Source of the DNA: Spirochaetia bacterium
GTDB taxonomy: Bacteria > Spirochaetota > Spirochaetia > Treponematales > Breznakiellaceae
Assembly (NCBI GenBank): GCA_025997655.1
Contig: BNUW01000034.1
Span: forward strand, 1 to 19,371
Direction of reading: 5' to 3'
Length of the DNA stretch: 19,371 bases
The notes beneath the pieces were generated by a model. The model had not been told where the DNA came from. It was given only the letters and a program-made list of their open reading frames with translations, and did no database searches. Both the position numbers and the translations under genes were made by a program. Positions 14,043 through 19,371 of this stretch are shown here, in pieces (the stretch's first letter is position 1; every line of letters starts with the position of its first letter).

Positions 14043-14783
14043 ATGATTAAATTACAACGCCCTCCCGAACCGCAAAAATTGATAGATAACAAAGCTGCTT
14101 GGCAAGCAAGTCTTGATGCCGCCATTTTGCGCCATGGCTCATATACACAAATACCAAAGGATGAACGCGGTAAATTGATTTCACATTACAAAGACAAAGA
14201 AATCACGGAGCCGCTTTTTGGAAGTTCACAGGGGAAATGCGCATATTGCGAATGTAATGTAACAGAGAGTAGTTATCTGGAAGTAGAACATTACAAGCCT
14301 AAGTCAATATATCCTGAAAAAGCTTTTGATTGGGAAAATCTTCTGCCTTCATGCGGTCATTGTAATAAAGCAAAAGGTACACATGACACCGGAATTGCGC
14401 CAATCATAAATCCGTATGTAACGAACCCCGATGATGCTTTTCTGTACAAACGTATACAGATTAAGCCAAAAGAAGGAGCGTATTTTGAAGCGGCTGAACG
14501 CACAAAGGATGTATGCCGGTTGAATTCCCCCAGGCTTATTGATGCCCGTGCTAAAATAATGCCGAAACTGGAACTTTCAAGCATGGCATTAGAAGATGCA
14601 ATAAAAAAATATAACGCAACTGCGTCAGATACAGAAAAGCAAAATATCAAAAGAAATATACAAGAAGCATTAAGTACAGCCGATTTAACGCAGGAAGACT
14701 CTGCCGTCTATGCCGGTTTTTGTCGTAATTTTTTCAAGAATGATGACATATATAACAAAGCTAAAGAACTGGTTTCAGCATGA
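14043..14783 (+). CDS. Septu-like HNH endonuclease (PtuB-like)
   Basis: A 246-residue nuclease with an intact HNH zinc-finger core: KCAYCE (Cys66, Cys69), LEVEHYKPKS (His83), FDWENLLPSC (Asn99, Cys104) and CNKAKG (Cys107, Asn108). This arrangement is that of PtuB and of related retron and Septu effectors. The N-terminus (LQRPPEPQKLIDNKAAW) is a common start in this group. The ATG directly abuts the ATPase stop codon and the gene overlaps hsdS by 4 bases (ATGA at 14780-14783), so the ATPase, nuclease and specificity subunit are translationally coupled. In Septu the ATPase detects infection and licenses cleavage by the nuclease; the trigger here is unknown. No reverse transcriptase or msr/msd is nearby, so a retron is not supported. 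Confidence 0.86.
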   Translation: MIKLQRPPEPQKLIDNKAAWQASLDAAILRHGSYTQIPKDERGKLISHYKDKEITEPLFGSSQGKCAYCECNVTESSYLEVEHYKPKSIYPEKAFDWENLLPSCGHCNKAKGTHDTGIAPIINPYVTNPDDAFLYKRIQIKPKEGAYFEAAERTKDVCRLNSPRLIDARAKIMPKLELSSMALEDAIKKYNATASDTEKQNIKRNIQEALSTADLTQEDSAVYAGFCRNFFKNDDIYNKAKELVSA

Positions 14784-16051
14784 GTAAAAATATGAGTACA
14801 AGAATGAAACCAAGCGGTATTGAATGGATAGGAGATATACCGGATGGATGGGACATAAAGAGAATCCGTTTTGCTACTCTTCTGCGTACTGAAAAGGGTA
14901 TATATAATCCTAATAAAGATATTTATATTGGACTTGAGAATGTTGAAAGCTCAACGGGGAAACTTGTACAGACTGAAAGTGAATATGAAGAAGGTTTTTA
15001 TGATATATTTCATAAAGAAGATGTCTTGTTTGGCTTATTACGTCCATATTTAGAAAAAGTATTCATAGCCAAGTTTAACGGCTTCTGTACCGGAGAGTTT
15101 CTAATACTAAGAGAATACCAAGGCGATAAACGGTATTTATTTTATTTCCTTTTATCTCACGGTTTTCTTGAAATCGTAAACGCCTCAACCTATGGGGCAA
15201 AAATGCCTAGAGCTAGTTGGGATTATATCAGGAATCTAACTATACTCGTGTTCCCTATTCATGAACAGCAAGCTATAGCCTCATTTCTTGATAAGCAGTG
15301 CGAGAAAATAAATGGTATTATTGCCGACATGGAACAGCAGATAGAAGTATTAAAGCAGTATAAAACAGCCCTTATTACTGAGATAGTTACGAAAGGACTA
15401 GATAAATCTGCCCTGATGAATGACAGCGGTATAGATTGGATTGGAAAGATACCGGCACATTGGGAAGTAAAGCCGATAAAATATAGCCTCTTGTCTAATG
15501 AAAAGGCACTAAAAGAAACGACGAGAGACGATTATGTTATACGATATATTGATATAGGATCTGTGGATTTTGATAATGGAATAACAAGGTATGAAGAAAT
15601 TAACTTTGAAAATGCACCTTCAAGAGCGAGAAGGGTAGTAAAAAAGGGTGATACAATAATATCTACGGTTCGTACTTATTTAAAAGCTATAGCCCGGATA
15701 GTAGATGATAAGGATGTTATAGTTTCTACAGGATTTGCGGTTTTTTCACCGCAAAAGAATGACCCGATATTTGTAGAGTATTTTTGTAAAAGCGAAGGAT
15801 TTTGCTCTGAAATCGAAAAATTTTCCTATGGTATTGCTTATCCTGCAATCAATGAATCAGTTTTAATAAATATTAAAATAATTTTACCTCCTATCAAAGA
15901 GCAGAAGATTATTGCCTCATATTTAGATACTAAATGTAAAGAGATAACAAACATAATAAATGACAAGCAATCCTCAATCTCCACTATGAATGACTATAAA
16001 AAATCCCTCATTTACGAATATGTAACCGGGAAAAAAAGGGTAACGATATGA
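14780..16051 (+). CDS. hsdS: type I restriction specificity subunit HsdS
   Basis: The 423-residue subunit that reads the bipartite DNA target. It has two target-recognition domains in tandem, each opened by the same motif ([18 protein letters not shown] near residue 12; [18 protein letters not shown] near 213). Each is followed by a long helix: [20 protein letters not shown] at about 160 and [20 protein letters not shown] near 373. The helices form the coiled-coil spacer that sets the distance between half-sites. Both halves appear intact, so the protein should recognise a split site. The gene overlaps the HNH gene by 4 bases and the DUF3990 gene by 4 bases. It is A+T rich, in keeping with the rapid exchange typical of hsdS. 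Confidence 0.93.
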   Translation: MSKNMSTRMKPSGIEWIGDIPDGWDIKRIRFATLLRTEKGIYNPNKDIYIGLENVESSTGKLVQTESEYEEGFYDIFHKEDVLFGLLRPYLEKVFIAKFNGFCTGEFLILREYQGDKRYLFYFLLSHGFLEIVNASTYGAKMPRASWDYIRNLTILVFPIHEQQAIASFLDKQCEKINGIIADMEQQIEVLKQYKTALITEIVTKGLDKSALMNDSGIDWIGKIPAHWEVKPIKYSLLSNEKALKETTRDDYVIRYIDIGSVDFDNGITRYEEINFENAPSRARRVVKKGDTIISTVRTYLKAIARIVDDKDVIVSTGFAVFSPQKNDPIFVEYFCKSEGFCSEIEKFSYGIAYPAINESVLINIKIILPPIKEQKIIASYLDTKCKEITNIINDKQSSISTMNDYKKSLIYEYVTGKKRVTI

Positions 16052-16548
16052 TACTCTATCATGGCAGCAATGTAATTGTTAAAAACCCGAAACTCATAAG
16101 TTCCCTTAGAACGCTTGATTTTGGTCCCGGCTTTTATACGACGAGCAACAAAGAACAGGCTATGGATTTTGCCGGGAAAGTTATGATACGGAAAAAGTCA
16201 AATACACAGTATGTCAGTATATACAATCTCGATTTTGACAAGGCGGTCAAGGAACTTGATATATTGCGGTTTGATTCACCTGATGAAACATGGCTTGATT
16301 TTGTACTGGAAAACCGCAAAGGCTTATATACTGGAAAGTTACACGATGCGGTGACCGGCCCTGTAGCCAACGACGATGTATATACTACATTGCAGTTATA
16401 CGAGAGGAATATACTCAATAAAAATCAAACCCTGGATGCCCTGAAAATAAAAAAACTCTATATGCAATTTACGTTTACCACAGACAAAGCGTTAGGGTTT
16501 TTGGATTTTATCAGCGCATTTGACCCCAGAGAGGGGGAGCAAAAATGA
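16048..16548 (+). CDS. DUF3990 family protein, probable ADP-ribosyltransferase-type toxin
   Basis: A 166-residue protein matching DUF3990. It begins MILYHGSN and has [19 protein letters not shown], the H and Y/G motifs typical of ADP-ribosyltransferase folds. Later blocks include [12 protein letters not shown] and [19 protein letters not shown]. The family is grouped with the ADP-ribosyltransferase superfamily and often occurs with two small proteins, as here; a toxin role with one partner acting as antitoxin is plausible but not shown. The ATG overlaps hsdS by 4 bases and the stop overlaps the next gene by 4 bases, so it belongs to the restriction operon. Presence inside a type I operon suggests a back-up defence or addiction function. 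Confidence 0.78.
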   Translation: MILYHGSNVIVKNPKLISSLRTLDFGPGFYTTSNKEQAMDFAGKVMIRKKSNTQYVSIYNLDFDKAVKELDILRFDSPDETWLDFVLENRKGLYTGKLHDAVTGPVANDDVYTTLQLYERNILNKNQTLDALKIKKLYMQFTFTTDKALGFLDFISAFDPREGEQK

Positions 16549-16784
16549 GTCAGGAAAAACTAAGCGCCTTATTAGCCGTTATAGTCCCGGCTATCTTAAA
16601 GCCATTGATGGAAAGGCGGAGTATAGATAGTAAAAAAGCTGCTGATATACTCTATAATTCAAATCTGTATGAAATGCTGGAAAATGAGGAAAGCAAATTA
16701 TGGCATTTAAGCGCCGAAACACTCTATTCATTACTGGAACAGGAACTTGCCAATGGTGTTATCCAGTACCCGGAGGAATTATAA
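16545..16784 (+). CDS. small DUF3990-associated protein
   Basis: A 79-residue protein without transmembrane segments. The pattern [36 protein letters not shown] is one that I recall from small genes next to DUF3990 proteins; I cannot give the family a firm name. The protein is probably helical. It overlaps the DUF3990 gene by 4 bases (ATGA 16545-16548) and is followed after one base by the next gene, so the three form a tight cassette. It could be the antitoxin or a targeting partner of the DUF3990 protein. Confidence 0.7.
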   Translation: MSQEKLSALLAVIVPAILKPLMERRSIDSKKAADILYNSNLYEMLENEESKLWHLSAETLYSLLEQELANGVIQYPEEL

Positions 16785-16785
16785 T

Positions 16786-16992
16786 ATGCAGAATGATATT
16801 AACTTTTTAGCCTATTGTATTGAGTCTTACAAATCAGAAAAAAAATACACAGGCAGACAGGTCATATCGCTTTTTGATAAATACGGAGTTTTGGATTATA
16901 TTACTAATTGCGCGGGAGCTTTGCATACTACCGGAGAGCAGTACATCATTCAGGATATTGATGAATATATCGCAAACAGGAAACCACAATGA
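16786..16992 (+). CDS. DUF3791-like small protein
   Basis: A 68-residue protein resembling DUF3791: INFLAYCIESYKSEKKYTGRQVISLFDKYGVLDYITN, then LHTTGEQYIIQDIDEYI. The last block, with HTTGE, is the part most conserved in the family. I place the start at ATG 16786, 9 bases after GGAGG (16772-16776); a longer frame from TTG 16747 would overlap the previous gene and is not needed. The stop overlaps the hsdR start by 4 bases (ATGA 16989-16992). Its function is unknown; the constant neighbourhood with DUF3990 proteins suggests that it controls or delivers the latter. Confidence 0.75.
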   Translation: MQNDINFLAYCIESYKSEKKYTGRQVISLFDKYGVLDYITNCAGALHTTGEQYIIQDIDEYIANRKPQ

Positions 16993-19371
16993 CTAAAGCA
17001 TCATTTTTGAGGGAAAAAGAGGACTATCAAAAGCTCATCCTGGAACGGCTCCATGACGACAATGGATACCAAATCCGAAACGCAAAAACCGATTTCAACC
17101 CTGGGTATGCTATGGACCCGGATCTGCTTTTTTCCTTCCTCCGCAGCACAAAGGCGGCCGCTCTTGAACGTATAGAGAAAATCTATAAGGATAAAACTCA
17201 GGCGACTATCTTAAATTACATAAATAACGAAATAAATAAGAAAAGCCGGAGCCTCCTTGATGTCCTGAAAAATGGCGTTGAGTTCGATAATGGTATTAAA
17301 CTGGACCTGATGTATCGGCAGCCGGCCACGTCTTTCAATCAAAAGCAGAATGAGCTTTATAAACAGAATATCCTGTCTGTTATGGAGGAAGTGTACCATA
17401 AGGATAATGAACGAATCGACCTAATTATTTTTCTTAACGGTTTAGCCATATTTTCAATCGAAATAAAAAGTAACACCTCCGGGCAAAGTGTTGATGATGC
17501 AATCCGGCAGTACAAGGCAGAACGGGATTATAAGACCCGGACCTTTAAGTTTAAGGCCGGTGTCCTTGTCGCATTTGCAATGGACCTCAAAGAGGTCTAT
17601 ATGTGTACGAACCTTAAAGGCGCTTCATCGTTCTTTCTCCCCTTCAATAGGGGTAATGGTGAAGGTATAAACACCGGCAGGGGTAATCCCCACAATGAGG
17701 ACGGTATTAACGTTTCGTATATGTGGGAGGATATTCTTACAAAGGATACCGTTCTATACCTGATTGATAACTTTGTCTTTATTCAGAAGGAAACCAAAAA
17801 AGACCCTGACGCCGGTGAAAAGAAAACCAAGGAAAGCCTTATTTTCCCCCGATACCATCAGCTAAACGCCGTCCGGCGTCTTACGGCAGATTTCCGTGAA
17901 TACCGGAGTGAAAAGAACTACCTTATCCAACATTCCGCAGGTTCCGGCAAGACTAATACAATAGCTTGGCTTGCACACCGGCTTACCTCCCTCTATGACA
18001 AATCTGAAAAAAACATCTTTGACACGGTGGTCATTATTACCGACCGGATTGTCGTTGACCGGCAGTTGCAGGATGCCGTTATGGCAATAGAACATAAAGA
18101 CGGCTTAATCAAAGTGATGGATGATAGCTGTACCGCAAAAGATCTTGCACTCGCTCTGAATGGAAATACAAAAATTATTGTCTCAACTATTCAGAAGTTC
18201 GGTTATGTATTTGAGAACGTAAAGAATTTGGCAGCCAAGACCTTTGCCATAATCATTGATGAGGCCCATTCGTCTACTTCCGGCGCCAACATGAATGATG
18301 TCAGTTCAGTCCTGAGCAAACAGGCCGGGAAAGATGGAGAGGATGACGAAAAAGAAGAAAAAACTGATTTTGATAAAATCGAAGATAAAATATCCCAGGA
18401 AATTACCAGCAGCGGGAAGCAGAAAAATGTATCTATGATTGCTTTTACCGCAACTCCCAAAGCCACAACTTTGCAGCTTTTTGGCACATTGAATGAACAG
18501 GGGAAAAAGAGCGCATTTGACAACTATTCAATGAAACAGGCCATAGAGGAAGGGTTTATCCTGGATGTCCTCCAAAACTATGTAACCTATGATACCTATT
18601 ACAAAATCAATAAAATTATCCAGGATGACCCGGAGTTAAGGACCATAACGGCAAAACGGAAAATATCGGATTATGTAACCTTACATGATACAAACATTGC
18701 CCAGAAAATTGAGATAATTGTTGAACATTTCCGCAATAATATCATGCAAAACCTTGATGGAAAAGCTAAGGCAATGGTGGTAACGCCTTCCCGTGCCGCC
18801 GCTGTAAAATACAAACTTGCCTTTGATGATTATATAAAGACCCATCACTATAACGAAATTAAAGCCCTTATAGCTTTCTCAAACAAAGTTTCTGTAGAAA
18901 TGACCATTGAAAATGGGAATAAGAGGATTCAGGAGTTTGAAGAGGAAAAAATGAATGGGTTTTCCGCCCTTGCCCTTCGGGATGAGTTTGACAAGGACGA
19001 ATATCAAGTTTTATTGGTAGCCAATAAATACCAGACCGGATTTGACCAACCTAAACTTGTGGCTATGTACGTTGATAAAAAACTCCGTAATGTCGGTGCG
19101 GTGCAGACCCTTTCCCGGTTAAACCGTATTTATCCCCCCTATGATAAAAAGACATTCGTATTGGATTTTAAGAATAGCTATGAGGATATTCAAAAGGCTT
19201 TTGCCCCTTATTACACTTGGACCATTCTCAAAAACACCATAACTCCCTCTGACATCCGGAAGGTCGAAGCTCAAATAGACCGCTACGGGTTTTGGGATTA
19301 TGATGATATAAACGTTTTTAATGATTATCTGTATTTGGATAAAAAAGACAGAACTTCTAAAATAAAGGAAA
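16989..19371 (+). CDS. hsdR: type I restriction subunit HsdR, 3' end outside the window
   Basis: I translated the frame by hand: ATG 16989 stays open to the last base, 794 codons, so the gene continues beyond the window. The N-terminal nuclease motif is complete: ERIDLIIFLNGLAIFSIEIKS, with Asp144, Glu158 and Lys160. The translocase motor follows: Walker A HSAGSGKT (Lys321), motif II IIIDEAHSS (424-427), motif III AFTATPK, and the C-terminal helicase lobe with YQTGFDQPKL and VQTLSRLNRIYP. It cuts DNA not methylated by HsdM/HsdS after ATP-driven translocation. The start overlaps the DUF3791-like stop by 4 bases, so translation is coupled to the trio. An acidic, Lys/Glu-rich insert (QAGKDGEDDEKEEKTDFDKIE) follows motif II. 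No frameshift is seen. Confidence 0.94.
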   Translation, partial: MTKASFLREKEDYQKLILERLHDDNGYQIRNAKTDFNPGYAMDPDLLFSFLRSTKAAALERIEKIYKDKTQATILNYINNEINKKSRSLLDVLKNGVEFDNGIKLDLMYRQPATSFNQKQNELYKQNILSVMEEVYHKDNERIDLIIFLNGLAIFSIEIKSNTSGQSVDDAIRQYKAERDYKTRTFKFKAGVLVAFAMDLKEVYMCTNLKGASSFFLPFNRGNGEGINTGRGNPHNEDGINVSYMWEDILTKDTVLYLIDNFVFIQKETKKDPDAGEKKTKESLIFPRYHQLNAVRRLTADFREYRSEKNYLIQHSAGSGKTNTIAWLAHRLTSLYDKSEKNIFDTVVIITDRIVVDRQLQDAVMAIEHKDGLIKVMDDSCTAKDLALALNGNTKIIVSTIQKFGYVFENVKNLAAKTFAIIIDEAHSSTSGANMNDVSSVLSKQAGKDGEDDEKEEKTDFDKIEDKISQEITSSGKQKNVSMIAFTATPKATTLQLFGTLNEQGKKSAFDNYSMKQAIEEGFILDVLQNYVTYDTYYKINKIIQDDPELRTITAKRKISDYVTLHDTNIAQKIEIIVEHFRNNIMQNLDGKAKAMVVTPSRAAAVKYKLAFDDYIKTHHYNEIKALIAFSNKVSVEMTIENGNKRIQEFEEEKMNGFSALALRDEFDKDEYQVLLVANKYQTGFDQPKLVAMYVDKKLRNVGAVQTLSRLNRIYPPYDKKTFVLDFKNSYEDIQKAFAPYYTWTILKNTITPSDIRKVEAQIDRYGFWDYDDINVFNDYLYLDKKDRTSKIKE

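Noticed and set aside
14043..14783. HNH gene as part of a retron or of a homing element
   Set aside because: No reverse transcriptase, structured RNA, intron or intein signs; the partner ATPase and coupling fit Septu better.
17862..18523. Minus-strand frames opposite hsdR
   Set aside because: They lie within an uninterrupted, motif-complete hsdR frame.
1..19371. CRISPR array, insertion sequence or prophage genes
   Set aside because: No regularly spaced repeats, no transposase-like or phage structural protein was found on either strand.

Overview
The window joins two unrelated blocks, all read on the + strand. The left block (about 1-9594) is a D-proline reductase (Stickland) cluster. It holds the proprotein prdA, a small prd-cluster protein, the selenoprotein prdB with an in-frame UGA, a PrdE-PrdD fusion, selB (the elongation factor that decodes UGA as selenocysteine), and proline racemase prdF between two paralogous TauE/SafE-type membrane proteins. 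The right block (about 9705 to the end) lies directly downstream of a tRNA-Asn gene. It is a defence island: a HigB/HigA-like toxin-antitoxin pair leads into a type I restriction-modification operon (hsdM, hsdS, hsdR). Two extra cassettes sit inside that operon: a Septu-like ATPase + HNH pair between hsdM and hsdS, and a DUF3990 (ADP-ribosyltransferase-like) gene with two small partners between hsdS and hsdR. hsdR runs off the right edge.

The host is a strict anaerobe that ferments amino acids and uses selenocysteine. The cluster content is shared with Clostridia. The DUF3990/DUF3791-type genes and the moderate GC of the left block would also fit a host-associated spirochaete such as a gut Treponema. 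That assignment is inference; nothing in the window fixes the taxon.

How the left block works: PrdF interconverts L- and D-proline. PrdA (self-cleaved to a pyruvoyl subunit) and PrdB (selenocysteine) reduce D-proline to 5-aminovalerate. SelB makes PrdB translation possible. The two TauE/SafE-like proteins are candidate carriers for substrate or product. The PrdE-PrdD fusion is a circular permutation of PrdA whose ends fall at PrdA's processing junction, and it lacks the pyruvoyl-forming cysteine. A broken remnant of a second prdD-like 3' end lies between selB and the first transporter.

How the right block works: a consensus promoter between toxin and antitoxin can drive the antitoxin and the whole downstream operon. 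Gaps are short and many junctions are 4-base ATGA overlaps, so antitoxin, methylase, Septu pair, specificity subunit, ADP-ribosyltransferase trio and restriction subunit look like one transcription unit. The Septu pair and hsdS are visibly richer in A+T than the prd block, which suggests acquisition in pieces. I see no CRISPR array, insertion sequence, integrase or replication origin, and no convincing gene on the minus strand.
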